Assembly: GCF_014645555.1 (NCBI RefSeq)
Contig: NZ_BMLY01000001.1
Location: 701,939-765,938, forward strand
Reading direction: 5' to 3'
DNA length: 64,000 nucleotides
DNA from: Silvimonas amylolytica
GTDB taxonomy: Bacteria > Pseudomonadota > Gammaproteobacteria > Burkholderiales > Chitinibacteraceae
Both the position numbers and the translations under genes were made by a program. The notes under the pieces are model-generated. The model had not been told where the DNA came from, made no database searches, and saw nothing but the letters and a program-made list of their open reading frames with translations. Positions 26,141 through 35,644 of the stretch are shown here, piece by piece; position 1 is the first letter of the stretch; every line of letters begins with the position of its first letter.

Positions 26141-26986
26141 ATGGCTATTCGGAAAACGGGTGTTCGCGGCACGTGTTTCGCATCTATTGCGATGCTTTTG
26201 TCAGCCGCAGCAGTGCACGCAGCCACCGGCAGTGCGCCTGCTGCTGCCGCAACAACAACTCCGCAGGACTTGCCTGACGACGGGCTGCACTACTCGCTGG
26301 GTTTTGGCGCCTTCGTGGCTCCGAAGTATTCCGGTTCCAGCGATAACCACGTCGTACCAGCGCCATTGTTTGGTGTGCGCTACGACCGCTATTTCATCGG
26401 CACGGTTCCGGATGCCAATGTGCCATTTGGTGTCGGCGCTTATCTGTATCGCGACAATACCGTGCGCGTCGGCGTGGCCGTTTCGGCTGACCTGGTCAAA
26501 CCCCGCAAATCGTCTGATGACGCACGCCTGACCGGCATGCCGGATATTGAGCGCACTGCGCGTGCGACCCTGTTTGCCAGCTACAACCTGGATTGGGTGT
26601 CTGTGGTGGGCGCAGCCACGCAAGACATCGGCGGCAAGGATCAGGGCGCTACCGCTACGCTGGACTTGCTTGGCAAATATCGGCCCACCGAACAACTCAC
26701 CCTCACTGCAGGCCCTGGTGTCACCTGGGGCAGTAGCCAGAACAATCAGACCTTTTACGGCGTGACTGCAGAAGACAGCGCCCACTCCGGGCTTGCAGAG
26801 TACACACCGGGCTCGGGCCTGGCCGCAATCCGCTTCTCGGTCGGGGCGATGTATCAACTGGACAAACGCTGGACCTTGGGCGCGCGCATTGGGGCGACCC
26901 ATCTGCCTGGCGATGTCGGTGACAGCCCGATTGTCGAGAAGAAAAACCAGATGACCTACGGCGTCTTCACCAACTACAGCTTCTGA
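26141..26986 (+). CDS. MipA/OmpV-family outer-membrane protein
   Basis: 281 aa. Signal peptide ending at VHA-ATG, then a 12-strand-type barrel with alternating hydrophobic residues and the C-terminal aromatic residue (NYSF). GFGAFVAPKYSGS and RVGVAVSADL are typical phrases of the MipA/OmpV family, which scaffolds murein synthases or acts as a porin-like envelope protein. It is the first gene after the TetR palindrome, so it is probably induced when one of the TetR proteins is released. Confidence 0.87.
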   Translation: MAIRKTGVRGTCFASIAMLLSAAAVHAATGSAPAAAATTTPQDLPDDGLHYSLGFGAFVAPKYSGSSDNHVVPAPLFGVRYDRYFIGTVPDANVPFGVGAYLYRDNTVRVGVAVSADLVKPRKSSDDARLTGMPDIERTARATLFASYNLDWVSVVGAATQDIGGKDQGATATLDLLGKYRPTEQLTLTAGPGVTWGSSQNNQTFYGVTAEDSAHSGLAEYTPGSGLAAIRFSVGAMYQLDKRWTLGARIGATHLPGDVGDSPIVEKKNQMTYGVFTNYSF

Positions 26987-27060
26987 TACCTGGGCGCGGC
27001 CAGATTGTTTGCCCAATCTGGCCGCCGCATTGCGCTGTCGAACTGATCACAGGCCACGCC

Positions 27061-27693
27061 ATGCCAGATATGTGTCGCCATCTACTTCGCCACAAGTTGA
27101 ACACTGTCTTGCGCTATCTGACCATGCTGGTCATGTCATGCACGGTCACTGCGTGCGGCGGGCTCCTCAGTCCGGACGGGTTGGCACACGTGTATCACTC
27201 AGCTACCGAAAGCCTTGCATCGCTGACCACTTCGGCCTCCGGGAGGCAGACCTCCGCTCAACCAGTAGTGCCCTACCTGCCACTCAAAGAGGTCTGCATT
27301 ACCTCGAATGAGCAAGTCGCCATTCCGGATTTTGTGCCTGCCTTGCGGCAATTACTGGATGACTATGGGCTGGTCAGCCGTGTTTATGCACGCGGCACCA
27401 CGCCCCATGGCTGCGCCGAACTGACGTACACGGCGATGCTTCGACCTGTACAGCAAATCCAGAGCACACGCATTCCGCCCACACTGGCCAGCGCGTCTTT
27501 GACACTGAGACGCGACGGTACATTGCTGAGCGCAGCCAGTTTTGAAGAACACAGCCCAACGGATGACTGGCGCGATACCGTCACCAGGCTCGCCCAACTC
27601 GTAGACACGTTGTTGTCTGGCAAGCAGTCGCCACTGGTGACATGTGTATACGGGGACCACTGCGCTGCCCTGGCCTATGAACAAACCCCGTGA
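27061..27693 (+). CDS. Putative lipoprotein (Sbal_3080-like)
   Basis: 210 aa. An N-terminal hydrophobic segment ends in a lipobox VTAC. The mature part (VCITSNEQVAIPDFVPALRQ, then HGCAELTYTA) resembles lipoproteins annotated Sbal_3080, with two conserved cysteines. The leader before the lipobox is longer than usual, so a later start is possible. The stop codon overlaps the next gene (GTGA), so they are translationally coupled. Confidence 0.7.
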   Translation: MPDMCRHLLRHKLNTVLRYLTMLVMSCTVTACGGLLSPDGLAHVYHSATESLASLTTSASGRQTSAQPVVPYLPLKEVCITSNEQVAIPDFVPALRQLLDDYGLVSRVYARGTTPHGCAELTYTAMLRPVQQIQSTRIPPTLASASLTLRRDGTLLSAASFEEHSPTDDWRDTVTRLAQLVDTLLSGKQSPLVTCVYGDHCAALAYEQTP

Positions 27694-28142
27694 GTAAACA
27701 GTTCTGTGTCGAAGTCCCGGATGCCTGGTGTTTGCTCGGCCTGCCAAGGAGCATTGCAATGGTCTGGATTGTGCTGGTCGCCCTGATGGGTTTGCTGTTT
27801 TTAAAGCGTTACTGGTCAAACCACGACCCACGCCGACAGGAAAGGCAGCGCAACGAAAGGCTCTGGCGCAATCTTGATGGTGCGCTGGCGGATATTGAGG
27901 CTGTGTTGAAGGATACGAAAAATCCTCTCCAGCGCTCCACCGAGCGTGTGCTAAGGCAAGCGGACCAATCACTGAAAAGAGCCCGGCTCATCATGGATGA
28001 CACCCGCGAAGCCAGACAAACCCTGGAGCAGACCTTGCTGGAAATAGGCCATGCCGTCCATGCAATCCGGAACCTGAACGACGCTCTGGAACGCCCCACG
28101 CCGCCCGCCCATAAGGAAAAACCTGTGCGTACAACGCCTTAG
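27690..28142 (+). CDS. Single-pass membrane protein with coiled coil
   Basis: 150 aa from a GTG that overlaps the previous stop by 4 nt. A membrane segment lies at about residues 24-40 (MVWIVLVALMGLLFLKRYW), followed by a charged helix (LADIEAVLKD..., RSTERVLRQADQSLKRA) likely to form a coiled coil. No family is recognised. Coupling to the lipoprotein suggests an envelope complex with it. Confidence 0.7.
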   Translation: MSKQFCVEVPDAWCLLGLPRSIAMVWIVLVALMGLLFLKRYWSNHDPRRQERQRNERLWRNLDGALADIEAVLKDTKNPLQRSTERVLRQADQSLKRARLIMDDTREARQTLEQTLLEIGHAVHAIRNLNDALERPTPPAHKEKPVRTTP

Positions 28143-28257
28143 TGGGCCGTCGGCATTCCCTTGCTAAATTATGACGTCTATATGAAGGCCGCTGCGTTCA
28201 CTACCTTGACCCGCATTGGGTAGGTGTTTTCAGCTGTGCATGCGGGAGAAAACAGTC

Positions 28258-29295
28258 ATGTCCAATCGCATCAAAACGGTCACCAGCAAACTGGCCCAAC
28301 TGGGCCTTGAATGCGCGCGCGACGCGGGTATTGGCCCGCTGGAATTCCAGCGGCGGACGGGTATTTCGGAACTTGAGGCACGCACGGCCGGCGGCCGGAT
28401 TTCCGCAGAGAAACATATCGCCATGCTCAACCTGATTGAGCGTTTGCCCGGTCAAGAGTTTAGCAACGACCAGATGCGCGCCATCGCGGCCATGGCCCCT
28501 TTCAGCACCACATTTGGCGTCATTTTCAATTCGCGCACCCTGCACGAGGCATTTGAAAATTTCCTGCGGATCAGGCCGTTGATTGGCGAAGTCGATGCCT
28601 TGCAAATGCGCGAGGACTTGGGGCAGTACGAATTTACCTACGCGCTGGATAGCCCTGCGGACCGGACCTCACGTGCGGCCTATGGCAACCTGGCCGTCAT
28701 GGTCATGCTCGCACGGCAGTACACCGGTAACGACAAGATCTTTGCCACCTTCGAGTTGACCGGCAAACCGTTCCCTGGCTGGCAACGCCTGCAGGACAAC
28801 GATGGCAGCAAGATGCTGTTTGAACGTCCGCAGAACCGGCTCGTCCTGAGCATACCCAGCGCCAGGGTGTCCTACGAACTGCATAACAAGTTTGCGTTCG
28901 ACGCCATTTGTGGCCAGGCCCTTACAGAGGTCAAAGCGCTACAGGCGCAGTTTTCGTTTGCGGCGCGGGTACTGGCGTTGACGGACGACATCGTCTGCAA
29001 CATGTCGGTGTTCGCCCCGGAAAGCACGCTTCTAGCGCTGGTCTGTGACCGGCTAGCGATTACGCGCTCCGGGCTGCACAAGCGTTTGCAGAAGGAAGAG
29101 ACCAACTTCCAGAGCATCATGACGCAGGTTCGCATGGCCAGAGCGAAACAACTGCTCATGCAGGACGACACGCCTGTCTCTGTGGTGAGCGACTTGCTGG
29201 GTTTTTCGTCTGTATCCGTGTTTTCGCGGTTTTTCTCAGGACAAAGTGGCGTATCCCCCTCGCGATTCCGGCTGAATGAAAAACCGGATGCGTAA
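28258..29295 (+). CDS. AraC-family transcriptional regulator with N-terminal AraC-type ligand domain
   Basis: 345 aa. The C-terminal AraC HTH is visible (LALVCDRLAITRSGLHKRLQKE, VSVVSDLLGFSSVSVFSRFF in parts). The N-terminal ~230 residues have the ORUF/arabinose-binding-like region (RTAFE-like FENFLRIRPLIGEV), common in regulators of lipid or aromatic metabolism. The start at 28258 has a GGGAGA RBS. Its neighbour on the other strand, an MFS pump, may be its target. Confidence 0.87.
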   Translation: MSNRIKTVTSKLAQLGLECARDAGIGPLEFQRRTGISELEARTAGGRISAEKHIAMLNLIERLPGQEFSNDQMRAIAAMAPFSTTFGVIFNSRTLHEAFENFLRIRPLIGEVDALQMREDLGQYEFTYALDSPADRTSRAAYGNLAVMVMLARQYTGNDKIFATFELTGKPFPGWQRLQDNDGSKMLFERPQNRLVLSIPSARVSYELHNKFAFDAICGQALTEVKALQAQFSFAARVLALTDDIVCNMSVFAPESTLLALVCDRLAITRSGLHKRLQKEETNFQSIMTQVRMARAKQLLMQDDTPVSVVSDLLGFSSVSVFSRFFSGQSGVSPSRFRLNEKPDA

Positions 29296-29399
29296 CCCTG
29301 CGATCGCATCAAGGCCACGGCACGCAATCAAGTTCAAGCCACGTCATTTTGCACACCGCGCTTGATCCGGTGATCTTGGCATCACCCACCCTGGCGGCG

Positions 29400-30659
29400 C
29401 TACTGGGCGGGTAGCCCGGCAGAGGATTGCGCCATGCCGGCGTGTCCTGCCGCAGCACTCATGGACTCTGAACGTGCCATCAAACTCAGACCGATGACGG
29501 CAAGCCCGGCGAAGAACGCGGGGAGAAAAAACACTTTCGGCATGTCCAGCACCTCAATGCCCAGCCCACCGGCCATACCGCCAAGTGCGGAAGCCAGCGC
29601 GGTGGAGCTCATGAAAATGGCCGAAGCAGTGGCCACCGCGTTGGGCAGCAGGCGTTGCGCCACAATGATGCCGAGGACCATATAAATTCCCCACACACCG
29701 CCCATGAGAATCTGGCCGGCAAACATGCCAATCACGGAGGGCCATAGCGCAAAACAGAGATTAGCCAACACGGCCAGAACGGCGGCAAGGCTCATTAGCC
29801 ATAGATTGCCCAGTTTGCGGCCCAGCACGATGCTGAACGGCATGATGAACAACTCGATGAAAGGCTGAATCCCGATAACGGCGCCCCGAATGACCGGGCT
29901 CAGTTTCAGATGCTCCTCCATATAGATCAGAAGGAAGCCGTATTTGATGGGTTCTCCCGCGTACACCAGGACAAAAAGCCCCGTGAACGCCAGCAAGGGC
30001 ATCATGGCGCGATGACTGCCATGTCCGGCTGCCTCATCAGATGAAGTAACTTTTATCGGGGCTGTCGGGTTCAGTTTTCCCAGCGGCAGTACTTGCAACA
30101 AAGTGCAGACAGCCGTCATCCAGAGCATGGGGCGCAGCCCGAAGCTCGCCGCGACCCAGGCACCCACCACCGGCCCCACGATCCAGCCAGCGGTCAGCGC
30201 CATGCGGACGACGGCAACAACGCGATCATTCTCGCTGCCGGGGCTTTTGCTGAGTTCATCATGAACCGCTGCGAAAATCTGCGAGGCCGTTGCGCCGGAA
30301 ACTGCCAGCAAGGCGACACCAATAAAAAATGGCATCCAGATTGCGCTGGACAGCGCCATTGCGGCCCAACCAGTAAACCCTGCTACCGCGCATATCCGGA
30401 ACAACCCTAAGCGGTTGCCTGTCCGGTCTGAGTAACGCCCCACCCAATATCCGGCAAGGGGTGCCGCCAGACTGGTCAGGTAGTAAAACCCGGCCAACGG
30501 CAATGAGGCGCCAAGCTCCTTCACCAGAAAAAGTACAATCTGCGGGGCTGCCGCTGAGGTACCCAGCCCGGAGAGAAACATGGCAATCGTGGCGCCGAGA
30601 AAAAGCTTCGAAGCGGCGACCTGATATAACGCAGAGCTACGGCCTGTTGGACTAAACAT
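29400..30659 (-). CDS. MFS transporter, sugar-efflux (SetA)-like
   Basis: 419 aa with about 12 membrane segments in two halves. The loop GYWVGRYSDRTGNRLGLFR between TM2 and TM3 is the MFS signature. The overall layout and phrases such as VLGRKLGNLWLM resemble the SetA/SotB sugar or drug efflux group. The substrate is unknown. It is convergent with the AraC-family gene 28258-29295. Confidence 0.85.
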   Translation of the reverse strand: MFSPTGRSSALYQVAASKLFLGATIAMFLSGLGTSAAAPQIVLFLVKELGASLPLAGFYYLTSLAAPLAGYWVGRYSDRTGNRLGLFRICAVAGFTGWAAMALSSAIWMPFFIGVALLAVSGATASQIFAAVHDELSKSPGSENDRVVAVVRMALTAGWIVGPVVGAWVAASFGLRPMLWMTAVCTLLQVLPLGKLNPTAPIKVTSSDEAAGHGSHRAMMPLLAFTGLFVLVYAGEPIKYGFLLIYMEEHLKLSPVIRGAVIGIQPFIELFIMPFSIVLGRKLGNLWLMSLAAVLAVLANLCFALWPSVIGMFAGQILMGGVWGIYMVLGIIVAQRLLPNAVATASAIFMSSTALASALGGMAGGLGIEVLDMPKVFFLPAFFAGLAVIGLSLMARSESMSAAAGHAGMAQSSAGLPAQ

Positions 30660-30825
30660 GGTTTACGAACGTCTCGAACTGGAAATGAAACCCAAGACAA
30701 AATCGCTCAAGTCGTGTTTGCCTAACGGTGCACTCGGGGCTTTCTTTTTCAAACTTCAAAACCCCGCTTATTGACGCTTCAGCGCTCGTCGAAACGTGCG
30801 GGGTCTGATGGGAAACAAACGATAA

Positions 30826-31050
30826 CTACACGTTATCAGGTGGCGGCATTTTTTCAGCCTGGTACTTGGCAATGAATATCCCTTCGTTCATGGAGTCCAT
30901 TTTCTCCTTGAAAGGTCGGGTAGTAATTTCAGCTTTATGCAGACCATCAATGACATAAGACCATTTCCAGAAAAAACCGGATTTCCACACAGTTACCCGC
31001 AAATGGTGCCCGGCGTGAATAAAGTCTTCCACCAACGTGTCATCAGTCAT
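30826..31050 (-). CDS. Small hypothetical protein
   Basis: 74 aa (start TDDTLVEDFIHAGHHLRVTV). It reads like a small cytoplasmic beta-protein (HHLRVTVWKSGFFWKWSYVIDG), with no motif recognised. Upstream and downstream genes are unrelated. Confidence 0.55.
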   Translation of the reverse strand: MTDDTLVEDFIHAGHHLRVTVWKSGFFWKWSYVIDGLHKAEITTRPFKEKMDSMNEGIFIAKYQAEKMPPPDNV

Positions 31051-31318
31051 TTAGCCATCCAGTTATGAGCATGCCTGATCATAAACACAAGCCCGGCATA
31101 CGGGGCATTTTCTTTTTGGAAATCATAAAACCGTACCCTGCCCTCGCGGGAAATCAAATCATCCGCGACCGTGCCGTTCGCAATACAGATGCCGCGGTAA
31201 CACGGCGACGCAACCCCATGGGCGCACGGGATACACGATATCGATCGCTGCCCCGTGACTGGTCTTGCATCGCGGTCAATGCCTCAGCATAGCGTTCAAA
31301 AGGTGGGGATTCATCATC

Positions 31319-32269
31319 TTATGTTGGTTTGCGCGTAAACCGTTGTTCAGTAACCGGGTATCCCCATTGAGAGCCTGTGTCTTCCCAAGTCAGTTCAAAG
31401 CCGAAAGATTCATACAAACGGCGGGCAGCATCCAGCCCTTTGAATGTCCATAATTGTGTTGCGCTGAAGTTGTGCTCATCGCAAAACGCAATGGCATTGG
31501 CAAGCAATTGCCGACCCACGCCGGTTCCACGGCACCCATCATCCAGGATAAACCAGCGCAGGTGCGCTTCGTTACTCCCTAAATCCTGGCCATCAATCGC
31601 AATTGATCCAACGATTCGGCCATTTTGTATTGCCGACCAGATTTGATTCACCGGCTGGTGCAGTCGCCCCATGAATTCCGCTGCCCCGGCGGCCACTTTG
31701 CTCTCGAAAAACTGGCCAAAGTCCCAATGACGGGAATAAAAATCGGCGTGCATCTGCGCAATCCGTCCGACCAATCCGGGTCGATAACCGGTGTGAATCT
31801 CAATGGTGTTGCCCGAGGTCTCATCTGATTGCAGGTGGCGTTGTTTCAATGCTCCCGCATAAAACCCCATGCCTTGCGCAACGAGGCTTTGTTGCTCGGG
31901 GTTGAGCCGCTTCAGGGCAGAGATAACCTGTTGTTGGCCATGCGCATGGATCTCTGCGATGGTTCGCTTCCCCTGGGCGGTAAGCGCGAGTTGTTTGAAG
32001 CGCCCATCGTCCAGTGCTGCTGTTTCTTCAATCTCTCCGGCTTCTATCAGTTTTCCTGCCATCCTGCTGACGCTGGATTTCTCTAACCCGAGCGCCTGGA
32101 CCAGTTGAGCGGCAGGCATCGCGCCATGCATATCAATTTCGAGCAATGCATGGACCGCGGAGGGGGAATAGCGAGTGCCCGCCAGAGTGGGTTTCATGAA
32201 ACCCAACTCGCGCACCATCGTTCGTGATGCAGCGCGGATTTCTTCGATCAGAGAAGGATTGATGCTCAT
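31319..32269 (-). CDS. MarR-GNAT fusion regulator/acetyltransferase
   Basis: 316 aa. Residues 1-150 form a MarR winged HTH (ALGLEKSSVSRMAGKLIEAG, DDGRFKQLALTAQGKR). The C-terminal half is a GNAT N-acetyltransferase with the acetyl-CoA motif GCRGTGVGRQLLANAI. Such fusions combine a ligand or enzyme activity with transcription control. Two nearly identical inverted motifs (32293 and 32335) precede it. The ATG at 32269 is preferred by homologue openings; longer forms starting upstream are possible. Confidence 0.87.
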   Translation of the reverse strand: MSINPSLIEEIRAASRTMVRELGFMKPTLAGTRYSPSAVHALLEIDMHGAMPAAQLVQALGLEKSSVSRMAGKLIEAGEIEETAALDDGRFKQLALTAQGKRTIAEIHAHGQQQVISALKRLNPEQQSLVAQGMGFYAGALKQRHLQSDETSGNTIEIHTGYRPGLVGRIAQMHADFYSRHWDFGQFFESKVAAGAAEFMGRLHQPVNQIWSAIQNGRIVGSIAIDGQDLGSNEAHLRWFILDDGCRGTGVGRQLLANAIAFCDEHNFSATQLWTFKGLDAARRLYESFGFELTWEDTGSQWGYPVTEQRFTRKPT

Positions 32270-32292
32270 TTTTGACAAAACCTGCATAACAA

Positions 32293-32307
32293 GTTGCAAC
32301 ATACAAC
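32293..32307. promoter_or_regulatory. Probable MarR operator, site 1
   Basis: GTTGCAACATACAAC is an imperfect palindrome 24 nt upstream of the MarR-GNAT start. It differs from site 2 at one base when both are read in the same sense. Confidence 0.6.
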
Positions 32308-32334
32308 TACATGACCAAAGCATACGACACCATG

Positions 32335-32349
32335 GTTGTATATTGCAAC
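32335..32349. promoter_or_regulatory. Probable MarR operator, site 2
   Basis: GTTGTATATTGCAAC, whose complement GTTGCAATATACAAC matches site 1 in 14 of 15 positions. Centres of the two sites are 42 bp apart, four helix turns, favouring cooperative binding. Confidence 0.6.
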
Positions 32350-32559
32350 CATCTCAAAAAACCCGTGCCACGGCAGGCAGCAGACGGTAGCCCACCGTTT
32401 GGCCGGTAAGCTAGACTCGTGGCCGCAATCGAAAAGAGGCGCTGTGTGGACCTTGCTGCCGTAGCTTGCCCAGCCAAACCAGGCGACATCCCCGCGCGCT
32501 GATTTTCCCGCACATACCCACAAAAAGCGGCAGACAACTCTCGCTGCAGGAAAACAGAT

Positions 32560-33309
32560 ATGGCTAACAAGATTACATTGGTCACCGGTGGTGACCGCGG
32601 CATCGGTCGTGCAACTGCATTACTTCTCGCCAGCAAAGGCCATAAAGTGTGTATTGGCTACCGTACGCGAGAAGACCGTGCACACGAAGTGGTTGAGCAA
32701 ATCCGGCAGGCCGGGGGCGAGGCGATTACCGTGCAGGCCGATATTTCGCAGGAAGAACAAGTTGTTGCGCTCTTTTTGCAAATAGACAAACACTTTGGCG
32801 CACTCACCGGGCTGGTCAACAACGCCGGTATGCTGATGCAGCAAGCCTCGATTGAACAACTGAACGCAGGGCGACTGGCAACGCTGTTTGCAACCAATGT
32901 CGGTGGTAGCTTCCTCTGTGCCCGGGAAGCAGTAAAGCGCATGGCATGGCGTCATGGCGGCCAGGGCGGCGCGATTGTGAATGTCTCTTCGGCAGCCTCA
33001 CGCCTGGGTTCGCCGCATGAATATGTCGACTACGCCGCCTCAAAGGGTGCCATTGATACCATGACCATCGGTTTGTCTCTGGAGGTGGCAGGCCAGGGTA
33101 TCCGGGTCAACGCGGTCCGTCCAGGGTTCATCTACACGGAAATGCATGCTGACGGTGGCGAGGCCGGTCGGGTCGACCGGGTAAAAGACAATTTGCCCAT
33201 GAAGCGCGGCGGCCAGCCTGAAGAGGTGGCACAAGCAATTGCCTGGTTGCTCTCCGATGAGGCTTCGTACGTGACCGGGAGCTTTATTGATTTAGCAGGC
33301 GGGAAATAG
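32560..33309 (+). CDS. SDR-family oxidoreductase (glucose 1-dehydrogenase/FabG-like)
   Basis: 249 aa. NAD(P) site VTGGDRGIGRATAL, NNAG at about residue 88, catalytic NVSSAAS and YVDYAASK (Y-x3-K), and C-terminal GSFIDLAGGK. It lies divergent from the MarR-GNAT gene, with two MarR-type operators between them, so it is a likely target of that regulator. The substrate is unknown. Confidence 0.92.
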   Translation: MANKITLVTGGDRGIGRATALLLASKGHKVCIGYRTREDRAHEVVEQIRQAGGEAITVQADISQEEQVVALFLQIDKHFGALTGLVNNAGMLMQQASIEQLNAGRLATLFATNVGGSFLCAREAVKRMAWRHGGQGGAIVNVSSAASRLGSPHEYVDYAASKGAIDTMTIGLSLEVAGQGIRVNAVRPGFIYTEMHADGGEAGRVDRVKDNLPMKRGGQPEEVAQAIAWLLSDEASYVTGSFIDLAGGK

Positions 33310-33403
33310 CCTGCCGCATTGCCTGAGATCGCCGCACTGGCCCATGCCAACCAGCAATCAGCAATCACAGCCGTTTATTCTGCTGATCTCCACCCGTTAT
33401 CCA

Positions 33404-33443
33404 CCCATAAAAACGCCTCAATACGTTGAGGCGTTTTTATGGG
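33404..33443. terminator. Perfect bidirectional terminator
   Basis: An 18-bp perfect stem (left arm starting CCCATAAAAACGCCTCAA, loop TACG) lies between the convergent SDR and dihydrofolate-reductase-like genes. A- and T-runs inside the stem suit termination in both directions. Confidence 0.9.
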
Positions 33444-33452
33444 TATCTGTGA

Positions 33453-34115
33453 TCAGCCTTCAATGGGTACCCGACGCTGGAGCACCACATGCGTGGCTTT
33501 CTCAGTGCCCACGGATTGAACGCACTCATACCCCAGCGCGCGCATGTCGAGCCCTTCGAATAGCCGCTCTCCCACGCCCAGCAAAACCGGTGCGATTGCG
33601 ATATGTAGTTCATCAATAAGCCCTGCGCGCAGATATTGCTGGATGGTGGCGGTGCCGCCGCCAATGCGCACATCCTTGTCCCCGGCCGCTTCACGGGCAC
33701 GATCCAGCGCTTCATGAATACCGCCGGTGACAAAATAGAACGTCGTCCCGCCCTCCATCACAATCGGCGCGCGCGGGTGATGAGTGAGGATGAACGTTGG
33801 AACGTGATAAGGCGGATTGTCGCCCCACCAGCCCTTCCAGTTCATGTCCGGCCAGTCACCACGAACCGGCCCGAACATGTTTCTGCCCAGAATCCAGGCA
33901 CCCACATTTTCAAAGCTCTGCGCAGCGAAGTCGTTATCGATGCCTGTGGTCCCGCCGTCAGCACCAAACAGGGTTTTCTGGAATGTGTGTGTTGAGACCA
34001 GCCATTGATGCAAATCCGTGCCGCCCTGACCAAGCGGGTTCTCCAGACTCTGGTGTGGACCGGCGCCATAGCCATCAAGCGAGATGGTGAAACCTGCAAC
34101 GCGAACGCGTGCCAT
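33453..34115 (-). CDS. Dihydrofolate reductase/RibD C-terminal family protein
   Basis: 220 aa. RibD-C-type reductase with FTISLDGYGAGPH at the N-terminus, ILGRNMFGP, and the central VRIGGGTATIQQYLRAG followed by ELHIAIAPVLLG. The family uses NADPH to reduce pterin- or flavin-like substrates; the true substrate is not known. The ATG at 34115 is well defined by GGAGGT. It is monocistronic. Confidence 0.87.
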   Translation of the reverse strand: MARVRVAGFTISLDGYGAGPHQSLENPLGQGGTDLHQWLVSTHTFQKTLFGADGGTTGIDNDFAAQSFENVGAWILGRNMFGPVRGDWPDMNWKGWWGDNPPYHVPTFILTHHPRAPIVMEGGTTFYFVTGGIHEALDRAREAAGDKDVRIGGGTATIQQYLRAGLIDELHIAIAPVLLGVGERLFEGLDMRALGYECVQSVGTEKATHVVLQRRVPIEG

Positions 34116-34403
34116 TTGCGTACCTCCAAGTGATTGATGTCTGACACTGTAGTGAACACAGCAAGATGACTGCGTAATCACCGCCCACGCTGTGCAACAA
34201 GCTACAGAGAATAGCGGCGACCTGGTGTCGCATCTGCCTGCTGCAGTTTTGCCCTGGCCGGCCAGCGTAGAACACATTCGGCTTCAGAATATGGCATAAG
34301 CATACTTGAGAAGGGACTGGATCGCTGTGGGCCATCCAGACTGGGCAATCAGGGCATCTTCGACAAGCCAGCGAAAATAGCCAGCCATTGCGGGGGCAAG
34401 CGT
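34116..34403. other. Intergenic region, ambiguous coding
   Basis: Short frames on both strands are open here (one minus-strand frame covers 34284-34529), but none has convincing coding character or an RBS. Confidence 0.4.
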
Positions 34404-34745
34404 ATGCGGCCAGACATTGTTAATCGGCTTCAGACCGGGAAAGCCTGTTTTCTGCTGAGCGATCATGACCGGGATCTGGCGGTTCCTTTCATTGAAACCT
34501 GGTTCTTTCATGGGAAAGATCTGTTTCATGAGACGGGATTTGAGGTCTGGTTTTTTCCAGAACCATCACATTTCCTGGATGGATATGTCGCACAAAACCT
34601 GGAAGGTTGTGAGCCCGCCAGCGTCATGTCCGTTCCCGCTGACGGGCTGCCAGACTTTGTTGACTGGCAAGGCTTGATTGATGAATTGGCCAAGAACACG
34701 TCACTGCAAGATCAAGGGAAATTCCTCTCGCAGCGCGATCTGTAA
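34404..34745 (+). CDS. Hypothetical protein, uncertain
   Basis: 113 aa. It contains aromatic and acidic stretches (FIETWFFHGKDLFHETGF) and ends with an acidic helix (GLIDELAKNTSLQDQGKF). No RBS is clear and the frame remains open upstream (alternative TTG near 34309), so the true start is unsure. The coding status is plausible only. Confidence 0.4.
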   Translation: MRPDIVNRLQTGKACFLLSDHDRDLAVPFIETWFFHGKDLFHETGFEVWFFPEPSHFLDGYVAQNLEGCEPASVMSVPADGLPDFVDWQGLIDELAKNTSLQDQGKFLSQRDL

Positions 34746-34812
34746 TACTCAATTTTGTTGCCGCACAGGCCTGAACCAGGCAACGCTAGCGCTGCAGGCC
34801 GTTTAACCTGGT

Positions 34813-35634
34813 TTACCTCACTCGCTCCGCCACCCACGCCAGCACATCAGTCATCACCTCCTCCTTACCCACATCATTTAATGGGTCGTGAAATCTGCCG
34901 TCATACAGTTTGAGCGTTTTGTCGGTGGACCCGGCTTGTTCAAACAGGCGTTCGCTACCGCTTGGCCTGGTCGCGTTGTCGGCGGTGCCATGGATGATAA
35001 GCAGCGGTGATATCAGCGAAGAAAATGACACTCTGAGCCGTTCGTTCGCGCGGATCAGGGCCGCGGCGGTGGCAAAAGGCTGGGCTTCGCCGGCGATCAA
35101 CGGGTCATCGTTCATGGCTTGCACGACGTGCAAATCGCGGGAGAAGTCAGCGTTTTTCAGGGTTAGCGCACGCGCACGGGGCGCGATGTGGCTGATACCC
35201 TTGAGTATGGTAAGGGCGAAGTCCGGTGCGGGGACTTCAAAAGCGAAGTCTTCGCAAATCAGCCCGGCCAGTTCAGCACCATGATCCAGCCCGTACAGGC
35301 ACGCAACAACGCCGCCAGCACTATGGCCAAGGATGAAGAGCGGCGCGTTGGGCTGAAGGGTTCTGGCATGGATCACCAGCGTGGCCAGGTCTGCGACGTA
35401 GTCGTCGAAACTCTCCACGTAATAGCGGACACCACCGGATTTGCCGCGTCCGCGCAAATCGACCGCAAAGGTCGCATAACCGGCATCGGCAAACTGCTCG
35501 CCCACCCATTGATAGTACCCGCTATGGGCGTTGAACCCATGGCAGATGGCGATCAGCGCGCGCGCCGGGGTGAGCGGCAGCCAGGCGCGCGCGTACAACG
35601 CCCCTGCACTGCCGCGCAGTGTCTCCTCGTGCAT
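34813..35634 (-). CDS. Monoacylglycerol lipase-like alpha/beta hydrolase
   Basis: 273 aa. Nucleophile elbow GHSAGG with serine, early HGFNAHSGYY oxyanion segment, late HGTADNATRPSGSE aspartate loop and FHDPLNDV with the catalytic His. The pattern is that of lysophospholipase/monoacylglycerol lipases (PldB-like). It starts 10 nt after the isochorismatase-like gene's stop on the same strand, so the two form an operon. The ATG at 35634 was chosen by this spacing; the upstream in-frame segment overlaps the previous gene. Confidence 0.87.
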   Translation of the reverse strand: MHEETLRGSAGALYARAWLPLTPARALIAICHGFNAHSGYYQWVGEQFADAGYATFAVDLRGRGKSGGVRYYVESFDDYVADLATLVIHARTLQPNAPLFILGHSAGGVVACLYGLDHGAELAGLICEDFAFEVPAPDFALTILKGISHIAPRARALTLKNADFSRDLHVVQAMNDDPLIAGEAQPFATAAALIRANERLRVSFSSLISPLLIIHGTADNATRPSGSERLFEQAGSTDKTLKLYDGRFHDPLNDVGKEEVMTDVLAWVAERVR

Positions 35635-35644
35635 TGCTGCCACG

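Noticed and set aside
31065-31292. 75-residue plus-strand frame
   Set aside because: Arg-rich composition, no RBS and no motif; probably a chance frame between two minus-strand genes.
34284-34529. 81-residue minus-strand frame overlapping the 34404-34745 gene
   Set aside because: Less protein-like than the plus-strand candidate and lacks an RBS, although neither is certain.
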